A stretch of 54,768 bases of DNA, taken from positions 1 to 54,768 of the forward strand of contig NZ_VCCH02000058.1 in the NCBI RefSeq assembly GCF_005938675.2. Direction: 5' to 3'. Positions 29,749 to 39,670 of this stretch are shown piece by piece. The notes beneath the pieces were generated by a model, which worked only from the letters and a program-made list of their open reading frames with translations, ran no database searches and was not told the origin of the DNA. A program made the position numbers and the translations under genes. The stretch's first letter is position 1. Each line of letters opens with the position of its first letter. This DNA comes from Mycobacterium sp. KBS0706. Lineage in GTDB: Bacteria; Pseudomonadota; Alphaproteobacteria; DSM-16000; Inquilinaceae.

Positions 29749-31242
29749 ATGAGGACTTCGAGGCAACTGGCCGCTGCGGCCCTTCTCGCCTGGGCGGTCG
29801 GCACGGGCGCCGCCTTCGGCAACGAGTTGGTGATCGCCCGGCCGGTCTCGCCGGCGGCGATGGATCCGGGCTTCCTGCGCGAGGCGGCGACGATCGTCGA
29901 CAACATCTTCGACACGCTGGTGCTGCGCGACCCGGACATGAAGCTGGTGCCGGGGCTGGCCGAATCCTGGTCGGCGGTCGACGACACGACCTGGGAGTTC
30001 AAGCTGCGGCCCGGCGTGCGCTTCACCAATGGCGAGCCCTTCGACGCCGCGGCGGTGAAGTTCACCCTCGACCGCATCCTCGACCCCGCGGCCAAGGCGC
30101 CCACCATTTCCTACATCCGCACCATCGCCGGCGTGGACGTGGTCGACGAGCACACGGTGCGGATCCGGACCACGGCACCGGACCCGCTGCTGCCGACGCG
30201 GATGAGCCGCTACCCCGCCTATATCGTGCCGCCGAAATACCTGCAGGAGGTCGGGCCCGAGGCCTTCGCCCGCAAGCCGGTCGGCACCGGCCCCTACAGG
30301 CTGACCGAGTTCGTGCCCGACGACCGGGTCGTGCTCGAGGCCAATCCGGATTATTGGCGCGGCAAGCCGGCGATCGACCGGGTGGTGTGGCGGCCGATCC
30401 CGGAAGCGACCGCCCGCGTCGCCGCCCTGCTGACCGGCGAGGCCCAACTGATCGAAGGCGTGCCGGCCGAGATGGTCGACACGGTGGGCCAGAGCGGCGA
30501 CGCCGACCTGATCCAGGTCAAGAACGGCGGGCTGACCATCTATCTCGGCCTCAAATCCGCGGCCAAGCCGCTCGACGACGTCCGCGTCCGCCAGGCCCTA
30601 TCGCTGGCCATCGACCGCAAGGCGATCGTCGACAACTTGCTGCACGGCCTGGCGACCCCGAGCGGCACCCCGGTCGGGACGCATGATTTCGGCTACCTGC
30701 CGGTCGATGCGCCGGCCGCCGACCCGGCCAAGGCGAAGGCCCTACTGGCCGAGGCCGGCTACCCGGACGGCTTCGAGATCCAGATGCAGGCGCCGCGGCG
30801 CTACATCAACAGCGCCGAGGTCGCCCAGGCGATCGTCCAGCAATTCGCCGCGGTCGGGGTCAAGGCCGCGCTCGATATCCCCGAATGGTCGGTCTATTCG
30901 CAGAAGGTGCCGGCCGGCCAGCAGGCGCCGGTCTACATGCTAGGCTGGGGGTCGACCCAGACGCTGGACGCCGATGCCGCGACCTATGCGATACTGCGCT
31001 CGGGCGAGCCCTATTCGACCGTGTCGCTGCCGGATCTCGACGCCCTGCTCGACCAGAGCCGCCGCACCATCGACCCGGCGGCACGGGCGGAGGTCCTGCA
31101 CAAGATCCAGACCGTGACCGCCGAGCAGGTGCCGGTGATCCCGCTCTACCAGGAGGATTCGCTCTACGCCAAGAGCAAGTCGGTCGACTTCGTTGGACGG
31201 CCGGATGCGCGCATCCCGGTCTACGACATCCGCCTCCATTGA
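29749..31242 (+). CDS. Peptide/opine-type ABC substrate-binding protein
   Basis: 497-residue family-5 binding protein with a Sec signal peptide (hydrophobic residues about 7-22, cleavage near 'AAFGNE'). Family landmarks: 'MKLVPGLAESWSAVDDTTWEFKLRPGVRFTNGEPFDAAAV', 'PVGTGPYRLTEFVPDD', 'LEANPDYWRGKPAIDRVVWRPIP' and 'VRQALSLAIDRKAIVDNLLHG'. The ATG at 29749 has CGGAGGA at good distance; an upstream ATG at 29704 lacks one. First gene of a seven-gene operon with two permeases, but no ATPase gene. Ligand unknown, perhaps an S-containing conjugate from the downstream enzymes. Confidence 0.9.
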   Translation: MRTSRQLAAAALLAWAVGTGAAFGNELVIARPVSPAAMDPGFLREAATIVDNIFDTLVLRDPDMKLVPGLAESWSAVDDTTWEFKLRPGVRFTNGEPFDAAAVKFTLDRILDPAAKAPTISYIRTIAGVDVVDEHTVRIRTTAPDPLLPTRMSRYPAYIVPPKYLQEVGPEAFARKPVGTGPYRLTEFVPDDRVVLEANPDYWRGKPAIDRVVWRPIPEATARVAALLTGEAQLIEGVPAEMVDTVGQSGDADLIQVKNGGLTIYLGLKSAAKPLDDVRVRQALSLAIDRKAIVDNLLHGLATPSGTPVGTHDFGYLPVDAPAADPAKAKALLAEAGYPDGFEIQMQAPRRYINSAEVAQAIVQQFAAVGVKAALDIPEWSVYSQKVPAGQQAPVYMLGWGSTQTLDADAATYAILRSGEPYSTVSLPDLDALLDQSRRTIDPAARAEVLHKIQTVTAEQVPVIPLYQEDSLYAKSKSVDFVGRPDARIPVYDIRLH

Positions 31243-32093
31243 TCCGTGCGACGCCAGCACGGCGGCGGCGCCGGAGCTTCACGGGCGACGTCCTGGTCGG
31301 CGCCCCGCTGCTGCTCGCCGTGCTCGCTCTGGCGGCCTTCGGCCCGCTGCTGTGGCCGCCGGATCCGATCACCGCCGACATCACCGCGACCTTCAAGCCG
31401 CCGATGACGGTGGTGGCCGGGGCGCTGCACCCGCTGGGCACCGACCAGCTCGGCCGCGACCTGCTGGCCCGCATCATCGCCGGCACCCGGCTGTCGCTGG
31501 TCATCGTGCTGCTGGCCGGGACCATCGCGGTGATCCTGGGCACGCTGCTGGGGCTGGTCTCCGGCTTCTTCGGCGGCTGGACCGACCGGATCGTCATGCG
31601 CCTGGTCGACATCCAGCTGTCGATCCCCTTCATCCTCTTGATCCTGCTGGTGGTCGCGGTGGTCGGCCCCAGCATCCTGAACCTGGTGCTGATCCTCGGC
31701 ATCACCGGCTGGGCGATCTTCGCCCGCATGGCGCGCGCCAAGACGCTGGAGGTCAAGGCGCTCGACTTCGTCCGCGCGGCGCGGGCGCTGGGCGTGCCGA
31801 CCTCAGGCATCCTGTTCCGCCACGTCCTGCCCAACATCCTGACGCCGCAGATCGTGCTGATGACGCTCGACCTGCCGCGGCTGGTGGTGCTGGAGGCGTC
31901 GGTCGGCTTCCTCGGCCTCGGCGTACAGCCGCCGACCGCGACGCTGGGCAACCTGATCGGCGAGGGCCGCTCGTACATCCTGATGGCGGACTGGATCGTG
32001 CTGTATCCCGGGCTGGTGATCGCCGCGCTGGTGGTCGGCTGCAACCTGGTCGGCGACTGGCTGATCCGCCGCACCAACGTGCGGATCGACTGA
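31239..32093 (+). CDS. ABC transporter permease (DppC type), TTG start
   Basis: About 284-residue inner-membrane permease. It has DppC landmarks 'HPLGTDQLGRDLLARIIAGTR', 'ALDFVRAARALGVPTSGILFRHVLPNIL' and 'SVGFLGLGVQPPTATLGNLIGEGRSY'. The only sensible start is TTG at 31239, overlapping the binding-protein stop as TTGA, so translation probably depends on coupling. The gene order here is DppC-type before DppB-type, the reverse of the other two importers in the window. Confidence 0.88.
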   Translation: MIRATPARRRRRSFTGDVLVGAPLLLAVLALAAFGPLLWPPDPITADITATFKPPMTVVAGALHPLGTDQLGRDLLARIIAGTRLSLVIVLLAGTIAVILGTLLGLVSGFFGGWTDRIVMRLVDIQLSIPFILLILLVVAVVGPSILNLVLILGITGWAIFARMARAKTLEVKALDFVRAARALGVPTSGILFRHVLPNILTPQIVLMTLDLPRLVVLEASVGFLGLGVQPPTATLGNLIGEGRSYILMADWIVLYPGLVIAALVVGCNLVGDWLIRRTNVRID

Positions 32094-32100
32094 GGCGCCG

Positions 32101-33011
<911 letters not shown>

Positions 33012-33015
<4 letters not shown>

Positions 33016-34373
33016 CCGCGGTGGCTGAGACCCTCGACCTGCTGCGCGCCTGGACGCCGATCCGGTCGGTCGCCGGCGACCGGGACGGGCTGCCGCGGAT
33101 GGCCGCGGCGCTGTCGGACTGGCTGGTCCACGAGCTCGGCGCCACCCTCGTTCCCGGCGCCGCCGCAGCCGATCCGCCGATCGTCCACGCCCGGCTCGAC
33201 CTCGGCGCGCCGCGCACGGTCGTGCTCTACAACATGTACGACGTCATGCCGGCCGACCCGGCGGGCTGGAGCGTCGATCCCTTCACCGGCGGCGAGGCGG
33301 AGCTGCCGGGGCTCGGCCCCGCCTTCCTCGGCCGTGGCACCGAGAACAACAAGGGCCCGCTGGCCGGAATGCTGGTCGCCGCCCGGCGCCTGCTGCAGGC
33401 GGGCCGGCTCGGCGTCAATCTCGAGATCCTGGTCGAGGGGCAGGAGGAGAGCGGCAGCGGCGCGCTGCGGCGCTATCTGGCCACCGATCCCTGCCCGGCC
33501 GGCCCGGCCGATGCGGTGCTGTTCCCGTCGCTCTGCGAGTATGGCGGCGGACCGCCGCGGATCTATCTCGGCTTCAAAGGCATCGCCACCGGCGAGATCC
33601 GGGTCGAGGGCGGCGCCTGGGGTGGGCCGGCAGCGGCGATCCACAGCAGCAACGCCCCCTGGATCGCCAACCCGGCCTGGCGGCTGGTCTCGGCCTTGGC
33701 GGCCATCGCCGGCGGCGACACCGGCACGATCGGCGAGGTCGCGCTCGACACTGAGGCGCAGGCGATCACCGCGCGTCTGGCGGAACGGTTCGACCCGGAG
33801 GCCGAGCTGCGCTTCCGCCTCAGCCGGCGCTATGCCATCGACGGCACGGCGGAGGAGAGGCTGGCGGCCGTGCTGGCGACCGCCTCGCTGAACCTGTCCA
33901 CACTGCGCACCGACCCGCCGGACGGCAAGGCGGTGACGCCGCACGCGGCCGCCGCGGGATTCGAGTTGCGGCTGCCGCCGGGCCTCGCCCCCGATGCCGC
34001 CTTGGACGACATCCGCGGCCGCCTGCGCCGGACCGGGCTGTCGGACGGTGTCGCGATCGACCTGGCCGATGCCTATCCCGGCTGCCGCTTTCCGGAAGCC
34101 GCGATCGGCGTGGCGGAGCTGGCCGGCACCTATCGCAACCTCGGCGCCGAGCCGCAGATCTGGCCCTGGGCGATCGGCAGTGCGCCCGGCTATGCCTTCG
34201 CCCGTATCGCCCCGGCCTTCCTGATCGGCGGGCTGGGCCATGGCGGCAACGCCCACAGCATCGACGAGTTCGTGACGCTGGACGGCCTGTCGCGCTTCCT
34301 GCGCTCGATTGAGGGCTGGCTGCTCCGCCTCGGCGCCCCTTCCCTTCCCGACACTCCAGGACGAGAGACATGA
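33012..34373 (+). CDS. M20-fold hydrolase-like protein with altered metal-site residues
   Basis: 453-residue protein with M20 peptidase/deacylase architecture. Canonical features remain: 'VEGQEESGSG' (Glu145-Glu146) and C-terminal 'GHGGNAHSIDEFV'. The first metal motif, usually GHYDVxP, reads 'YNMYDVMPADP', with Met75 where the His ligand stands and Asp77 kept. The bridging-Asp motif, usually GRGxxDxKG, reads 'GRGTENNKG' with Asn112. The next ligand region 'FPSLCEYGGG' lacks the usual Asp. So the metal site is changed or lost, and the reaction may differ from peptide or acyl-amide hydrolysis. It is tightly coupled to the permease and the desulfhydrase-like gene (ATGA overlaps on both sides). 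Confidence 0.82.
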
Positions 34374-35365
34374 CACCGGACGACTTCCCACGGGTCCCGC
34401 TCGGCTTCTTCCCGACTCCGATCGAGGCGCTGCCCCGGCTGGGGGCCGAGCTGGGGATCGAGCTGTCGATCAAGCGCGACGACTATTCCGGCTTCGGTGG
34501 CGGCGGCAACAAGGTCCGCAAGCTGGAATTCCTGATGGCCGAGGCGCTGGCCGACAAGGTCGAGGTGATCATCACCACCGGCGGCCACCAGTCGAACCAT
34601 GCCCGCATGGTGGCCGCCGCCGCCTGCAAGTTCGGCATGAAGGCGGTGCTGGTGCTGCGCGGCAACCCGCCGGCCGAATTCCAGGGCAACCTGCTGCTCG
34701 ACCGGCTGTTCGGGGCCGAGCTCGAGTTCCTCGAGCCCACCGCTTACTTCACCCAGGTCGACCCGCGGATGGAGGCCCATGCCGCCGCCGCCCGCGAGCG
34801 CGGGCAGAAGGCGCAGATCATCCCGCTGGGTGGTGCCAACGCGACCGGTGCGCTCGGCTATGTCCGGGCGGTGGCGGAGATGGACGCACAGCTCCGCGCC
34901 GCCGGCCAGGCCGCGCCCGATGTCGTCGTTGTCCCCGCCGGGTCGGGCGGCACGCTGGCCGGGCTGCATGTCGGCGCCCGCCGGTACTGGCCCGGCACCC
35001 GCGTGATCGGCATCAGCGTCAGCCGCGACGCCGCCTGGTTCCAGCAGCGGATCTCGGGCATGGCGGCCGACTGCGCCCGGCTTCTGGGCTGGGACCAGGC
35101 CTGGTCGCCGGCCGACATCTCGATCGAGGACGGCTTCGTCGGCCCCGGCTACGGCATGCCGTCGGAAGGCGGCGTCGCCGCGATCCACCGCATGGCGCGG
35201 ACCGAAGGCGTGCTGCTGGACCCGGTCTACACCGGCAAGGCGGTGGACGGTCTGACGGCCCTGTGCCGCCGGGGCGAGATCCGGCCGGGATCGCGGGTCG
35301 TCTTCGTCCATTGCGGCGGGTCGCCGGCGCTGTACCCCTTCGCCAAGACGTTGATCGAGGCGTGA
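34370..35365 (+). CDS. D-cysteine desulfhydrase / ACC deaminase-family PLP enzyme
   Basis: 331-residue fold-type-II PLP enzyme. The PLP lysine is Lys48 in 'FGGGGNKVRKLEF', and the catalytic-serine loop is 'GGHQSNHARMVAA' with Ser75. 'PAGSGGTLAGLHVGARR' binds the phosphate. The loop sequence GGHQSNHAR fits D-cysteine desulfhydrase (D-cysteine to pyruvate, ammonia and sulfide) better than ACC deaminase, but relatives act on other beta-substituted D- or L-amino acids. It follows the M20-like gene with a 4-base overlap. The product sulfide or persulfide could pass to the rhodanese two genes on (inference). Confidence 0.85.
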   Translation: MTPDDFPRVPLGFFPTPIEALPRLGAELGIELSIKRDDYSGFGGGGNKVRKLEFLMAEALADKVEVIITTGGHQSNHARMVAAAACKFGMKAVLVLRGNPPAEFQGNLLLDRLFGAELEFLEPTAYFTQVDPRMEAHAAAARERGQKAQIIPLGGANATGALGYVRAVAEMDAQLRAAGQAAPDVVVVPAGSGGTLAGLHVGARRYWPGTRVIGISVSRDAAWFQQRISGMAADCARLLGWDQAWSPADISIEDGFVGPGYGMPSEGGVAAIHRMARTEGVLLDPVYTGKAVDGLTALCRRGEIRPGSRVVFVHCGGSPALYPFAKTLIEA

Positions 35366-35372
35366 GGCGGTC

Positions 35373-36398
35373 ATGGCCGAGGTCGAGCTCCGCCACCTCT
35401 CGCGCCGGGACGTGATCGCGCTCGGCGGCGGCGACATCGCCCGCGCGGTCGAGGACGTGACCGAGGTGTTGCGCCTGATGCGGGCCGGCGAGGCGGCGAT
35501 GCCGGCCGAGACCGCGGTCGCGCTGGCGGGGTCGCAGCAGGCCAAGGCCTACGCCCTGGCAGCCCGGGTCGCCGGCCGGTTCGGCGCCGCCGGGGTGAAG
35601 TGGACGGCGCACCGGCCGCCAGCTTTGGACGGGGCACCGCAGATCCTGTCGCTGACCCTGGTCAACGACCTCGCCACCGGCCGGCCGCGCGGCCTGGTGG
35701 AGAGTGCTCTCCTGACCGCGACCCGGACGGCGGCGGTCTCGGCCCTGGCCCTGTGCACCGTCGCGCCGCAGCGGCCCCGGCGCGTCGCCGTGCTCGGCGC
35801 CGGGGTGCAGGCCCGGGCGCATCTCGCCATGCTGGCGGCGCTGTTCCCGACGGTGGAGGAAGTCGCCATCTGGAACCGGAGCCCGGACCGGCGGAAGGCC
35901 TTGGTCGCGGCGATCCGCCCGGCCGCGCCCTGGCCGATCCGCCTCGCCGACGACCTCTCCGAGATCACCTCGGGCGATGTCGACGCCATCCTCGCCTGCA
36001 CCGGGGCGCCGCAGCCGATCCTCGGCCGTGGCGCGGTCCGGCCGGGGCGGATCCTACTGCAGATCGGCTATCACGAGGTCGAGTTCGACGCGATCGACGA
36101 TGCCGACGCGGTCGTCGTCGACCTGTGGGGCGACTTCGCGCGGACCAGCGCCAAGAGCCTGTTCCAGATGCACCGCGCCGGGCGGTTCCCGGCGGAGCGG
36201 GTGGCGGCCGACCTCGCGGCGGCGGTGCTGGACGGCTGGCGACCGGCGCCGGGCGCCGCCGTCTACACGTCGAGCTTCGGCCTGAACGTGTTCGACATCG
36301 CCCTGGCCGCCCGGGTCCTGGCGCGGGCCGAGGCGGAGGGCATCGGCTGGCTGCTGCCGATGTCGGGAGACGAGAGAGGAGACTGGCCATGGCCGTGA
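35373..36398 (+). CDS. Ornithine cyclodeaminase / mu-crystallin-family oxidoreductase
   Basis: 341-residue NAD(P)-binding enzyme. The Rossmann motif 'VAVLGAGVQARAHLAML' (about 132-148) and the family N-terminal 'GVKWTAHRPP' and 'VESALLTATRTAAVSALAL' segments are visible. The family includes ornithine cyclodeaminase, alanine dehydrogenase, SbnB and ketimine reductases; mu-crystallin reduces cyclic sulfur-containing ketimines. Given neighbours that handle sulfur amino acids, a ketimine-reductase-like or amino-acid-dehydrogenase role is more likely than ornithine deamination (inference). It overlaps the rhodanese gene by 10 bases. Confidence 0.85.
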   Translation: MAEVELRHLSRRDVIALGGGDIARAVEDVTEVLRLMRAGEAAMPAETAVALAGSQQAKAYALAARVAGRFGAAGVKWTAHRPPALDGAPQILSLTLVNDLATGRPRGLVESALLTATRTAAVSALALCTVAPQRPRRVAVLGAGVQARAHLAMLAALFPTVEEVAIWNRSPDRRKALVAAIRPAAPWPIRLADDLSEITSGDVDAILACTGAPQPILGRGAVRPGRILLQIGYHEVEFDAIDDADAVVVDLWGDFARTSAKSLFQMHRAGRFPAERVAADLAAAVLDGWRPAPGAAVYTSSFGLNVFDIALAARVLARAEAEGIGWLLPMSGDERGDWPWP

Positions 36399-37210
36399 CC
36401 ATCGGCGCCGCCGAGCTGCGCGACCGGCTCACCGCCGGCGAACGCCTGATCCTGGCCGATGTGCGGCCCGAGGCGGAGTGGCGGCGGGCCACCATCCCCG
36501 GCGCGATCGGGCTGAACGTCTACGACTACTTCATCCCGCAGAGCGACAGGCCCGGCATCGCCGCCATGGCGGGCGCCGCGGCCGGCGCCTTCGCGGCGGC
36601 AGGGATCGACGGAAGCGTCCCGGTCGTCCATTTCGAGCAAGCCACCGGCATGATCTCGCCGCGCGGGCTGTGGTTCCAGGAGTTCCTCGGCCTGCCCGGC
36701 GGGCTGATCCTCGACGGCGGCATCGACGCCTGGATCGCCGCCGGCGGCCCAACGCAGCCCGGGACCGGCCCGGCCTTGGCAGTGGCAGCCGGCGCGGCCC
36801 TGCCGCAACCGCCGGCGCCGCGGCTGGACCTGGTCGCCACCATCGACGAGGTCGCCGGGCTCGATCCGGAGCGGACCACGCTGCTCGACGTCCGCCGCCG
36901 CAGCGAGCATGAGGGCAGCTTCGTCCATCCCTGCTGCGCCCGCCCCGGGCGCATCCCGCACTCCGCCTTCCTGTTCTGGGAGGATCTGCTGGACGGCGGC
37001 CACTACCGGCCGGCAGCCGAGATCGCCGCCCTTGCCGCGGCGGCCGGGCTGTCACCGGACCGAAAGGTGATCACTTATTGCCACCGCGGTGCCCGCGCCG
37101 CGACGGCGCTCTACGCGCTGCGGCAGGCGGGGTATCGGGATGTCGCGGTCTTCGTCGGCTCCTGGCACGAATGGGCGGCGCGAGCGGACCTGGCGGCCGA
37201 AATGGAGTAG
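36389..37210 (+). CDS. Tandem-domain rhodanese-like sulfurtransferase
   Basis: 273-residue protein with two rhodanese folds, about residues 5-120 and 145-265. The second has the persulfide-forming Cys231 in 'VITYCHRGARAATALY'. The first has Glu83 at the equivalent place ('VVHFEQATG'), so it is probably a structural, inactive domain, as in thiosulfate/3-mercaptopyruvate sulfurtransferases. It transfers sulfane sulfur to an acceptor. Last gene of the seven-gene operon and a fitting sink for sulfur released by the desulfhydrase-like enzyme. A convergent hairpin follows. Confidence 0.9.
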   Translation: MAVTIGAAELRDRLTAGERLILADVRPEAEWRRATIPGAIGLNVYDYFIPQSDRPGIAAMAGAAAGAFAAAGIDGSVPVVHFEQATGMISPRGLWFQEFLGLPGGLILDGGIDAWIAAGGPTQPGTGPALAVAAGAALPQPPAPRLDLVATIDEVAGLDPERTTLLDVRRRSEHEGSFVHPCCARPGRIPHSAFLFWEDLLDGGHYRPAAEIAALAAAAGLSPDRKVITYCHRGARAATALYALRQAGYRDVAVFVGSWHEWAARADLAAEME

Positions 37211-37225
37211 CCTTCCGTCATGGCA

Positions 37226-37255
37226 GGCCCATCGGGCATTCAACCCCGGTGGGCC
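37226..37255. terminator. Hairpin between convergent rhodanese and NtaA-type genes
   Basis: GGCCCATCGGG (37226-37236) pairs with CCCGGTGGGCC (37245-37255) with one wobble, loop of 8. It overlaps the stop codon of the minus-strand gene, a compact bidirectional terminator. Confidence 0.55.
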
Positions 37256-38568
37256 AGTCTGACAGGCTGTGTTGCCGCCCGGACAGACGGCCTTGGCAGG
37301 TCGAGGTTGGAGCGGAAATCGCCGCCGGGATAATCGGTATCCAGCAACAAGCGCTTCCGCAGCTCCGGAAGCAGGCCGTTCAGCAGCAGATCCTCCTGAT
37401 CCGGATTACCAAGGCCGTGCAGCGAGATGACATCGAGCACACCGGCCCGGAAGCGTTCCTCGATCGCGTCGGCGAGCTGTTCCGGCGTGCCGGCAACCGA
37501 CCAATGGCCCGTCTCCTGCGCCTGGATGATGAGCTCACGGAGGGTCAGACCCCGCTGCGCATAGCGCCGGAAAACCTCCACGCGCCCGCGCCGGCGATTG
37601 ATGCTGTCGACCTCGGGCAGCAGGCTGTCCGGAAGCGGCTGGTCCAGGGGCAGGTCCGACAGGTCGATGGTGCCGCCGAGCATGTCGGCCAGCTTGAGGC
37701 GGCCCTGCTGATAGTCGATCTTCTCGTGCTTCTCACGAAGCCGGCGGGCGACGTCGGTTTCGGACTCGCCGATGACGGAATGAAAGGAGTTCATCACCAG
37801 CGGCAGATCGGCGGCCCGCCCGAATCCCCTCGCCTGCCGACGGAGCTCCGCCACGAAGGCGACAGCCTCCTCGAGGGTGGGCTGCGATGTATAGACCACC
37901 TCGGCATGGCGCGCCCCCAACGTGATGCCCTCGGCGGACTGGCCGGCCTGGAACTGTACCGGCCGGCCTTGCGGTGGAGGCGGGACGTTGAGCGGGCCCT
38001 GAACCTGGAAGTGCTCGCCGTGATAGTCGATGCGGCCCAGCTTGCCCGGATCCACGCTGATCGCCCCGCCCTTCCGGCGCACGGCATCCGGGTGGTTGGC
38101 GTCGAACAGCGCGTTGACGATCTCGATGAACTCGCCGGCCCGCGCATACCGCGTCGCCGGATTGGGCAGCGCGCCGCCGAAATTCTCCTCGCCGACCGAG
38201 GATGTCACCGCGTTCCAGGCGGCACGCCCGCCGCTGACATGATCGAGCGTGCCGATCAGGCGTGCCAGGTTGTAGGGGTGGTGATAGGTGGTCGAGACGG
38301 TCGCGACCAGGCCGATCCGTGCCGTGACCTGGCTCAAGGCCGCCAGGGCGACGATCGGCTCCTGGGTTCCGGTCGTGCCGGACAGGCCGACGGGGTCCGC
38401 CTGCAGCAGATCGGCCGTGAACAGGCCGGTGATCTTTTCCGCCTCCGCCTTGCGCGCGAGCTCCGCGGCCCGGCGCGCGCCGGTCACCGGGCTGAGGTCG
38501 CCGGAGGCGAAGACGACATTGCCGGCCCCGACCAGGGTCTTGAGGCGGCGAGAACGATCGCCAGGCAT
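37240..38568 (-). CDS. NtaA/SnaA/DszA-family FMNH2-dependent monooxygenase
   Basis: 442-residue flavin monooxygenase, last gene of a ten-gene minus-strand operon. Motifs: 'LDHVSGGRAAWNAVTS' near residue 107, 'GPLNVPPPPQGRPVQFQAGQS' near 193-213, and a shortened C-terminal 'GDFRSNLDLPRP' in place of the common TLRDRLGLP. The start at 38568 lies 23 bases after the SsuD-like stop. Its third-position G/C is slightly lower than in most neighbours, as seen in more varied codons. Substrate unknown; needs an external flavin reductase. Confidence 0.87.
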   Translation of the reverse strand: MPGDRSRRLKTLVGAGNVVFASGDLSPVTGARRAAELARKAEAEKITGLFTADLLQADPVGLSGTTGTQEPIVALAALSQVTARIGLVATVSTTYHHPYNLARLIGTLDHVSGGRAAWNAVTSSVGEENFGGALPNPATRYARAGEFIEIVNALFDANHPDAVRRKGGAISVDPGKLGRIDYHGEHFQVQGPLNVPPPPQGRPVQFQAGQSAEGITLGARHAEVVYTSQPTLEEAVAFVAELRRQARGFGRAADLPLVMNSFHSVIGESETDVARRLREKHEKIDYQQGRLKLADMLGGTIDLSDLPLDQPLPDSLLPEVDSINRRRGRVEVFRRYAQRGLTLRELIIQAQETGHWSVAGTPEQLADAIEERFRAGVLDVISLHGLGNPDQEDLLLNGLLPELRKRLLLDTDYPGGDFRSNLDLPRPSVRAATQPVRLAHRG

Positions 38569-38591
38569 GGGTGAACTCCTGATGTGGCTGT

Positions 38592-39662
38592 CTAATTCCG
38601 CAGCAGCGGCAGCAGCTGGTCGCCCTGCCGCCTGATCTCGAACAGGTACGGCGTGTCCGAGAGCACGAAATGCGTGATGCCCAGATCCCGGTATCTGCGC
38701 AGCGACCGGGCGACGTCCGCCGCCGAGCCGACCAGCCAGGTGGTGCCGGCGCCGCCGCCGCCGAACCGGCCCGGCGCGGTGTAGAGGTTGTCGTCCAGCA
38801 CCTCGCCGCGCGCATGGGCGTCGAACAGCCGCTGCTGGCCCACTGCGACCGACTGCCGATGGTCGTGCCAGCCGGCGCCCTTGATCCTGGCCATCTCCGC
38901 GACCTTCGCCCGGGCATCGGCCCAGGCCTGCTCCGTGGTGTCGCGGACCAGCGTGGTGATCCGCAGCCCGAACTCCAGCGGCGGGAGGTAGCGGTCGAGC
39001 TGCCGGCTCAGCGCCTTGAGGCGCTCGATCCGCTCGCGGACGCCGTCGAGCGGCTCACCCCAGAACAGCTGGACATCGGCCTCGGTGGCGGACACCCGCT
39101 CCGCCGCGTCCGAGGCGCCGCCGAAATAGAGCCTGGGGTGCCGCCGGTCGCCACGGAGCTGGATGCGCGGCGCCACGGTGGATTCGGTCACCCGGAAATG
39201 CTCGCCCTCATGGGTGACGCTCTCTTCGGTCCACAGCCTGCGCACCAGCCGCATGAATTCCCGGGTCCGGGAATAGCGCTGCGCCTGGTCGCCCTCGCTG
39301 TCGCCGTAGGCGGCGAGGTCATCCTTGCCCGACACGATGTTCACCCGCACCCGGCCACCGCTCAGGTGATCCAGCGTCGCCGCGGCGGATGCGAAGGGGG
39401 CCGGCTGCCAGTATCCCGGCCGGATCGCGATCAGCGGCTCGAAGGTCGTCGTCCTCGCGGCGAGGGCGGTGGCGACGGTGAAGGTGTCGGGCCGGCCCCA
39501 GCCGGTGCCGATCAGCGCGCCCTTCCAGCCATGCGCCTCCAGCGCCTGGGCGTGGCCGGTCAGCGTGTCCAGGCTGTTGTGGTTGTCGACGGCGGTGTCG
39601 CCGCGGTGCCCGGCCTTGACGTCGTTCGGGATGTACCAGAGGAATTCGGAAGTGCCGCTCAT
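38592..39662 (-). CDS. SsuD-like FMNH2-dependent alkanesulfonate monooxygenase family protein
   Basis: 356-residue LLM protein resembling SsuD. It has the SsuD-like N-terminus 'EFLWYIPNDVKAGHRG', 'HGWKGALIGTGWGRPDTFTVATALAA', 'FEPLIAIRPGYWQPAPFASAAATLDHLSGGRVRVNIVSG' and 'DEARKVAE'-like central helices, plus 'GGGGAGTTWLVGSAADVARSLRRYRDLGITHFVLSDTPYL' at the C-terminus, as in SsuD, where the loop closes the active site. SsuD cleaves sulfonates to aldehyde and sulfite. No SsuE reductase is linked. Within the operon it sits between two NtaA-type genes. Confidence 0.87.
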   Translation of the reverse strand: MSGTSEFLWYIPNDVKAGHRGDTAVDNHNSLDTLTGHAQALEAHGWKGALIGTGWGRPDTFTVATALAARTTTFEPLIAIRPGYWQPAPFASAAATLDHLSGGRVRVNIVSGKDDLAAYGDSEGDQAQRYSRTREFMRLVRRLWTEESVTHEGEHFRVTESTVAPRIQLRGDRRHPRLYFGGASDAAERVSATEADVQLFWGEPLDGVRERIERLKALSRQLDRYLPPLEFGLRITTLVRDTTEQAWADARAKVAEMARIKGAGWHDHRQSVAVGQQRLFDAHARGEVLDDNLYTAPGRFGGGGAGTTWLVGSAADVARSLRRYRDLGITHFVLSDTPYLFEIRRQGDQLLPLLRN

Positions 39663-39670
39663 GAGGGCCT

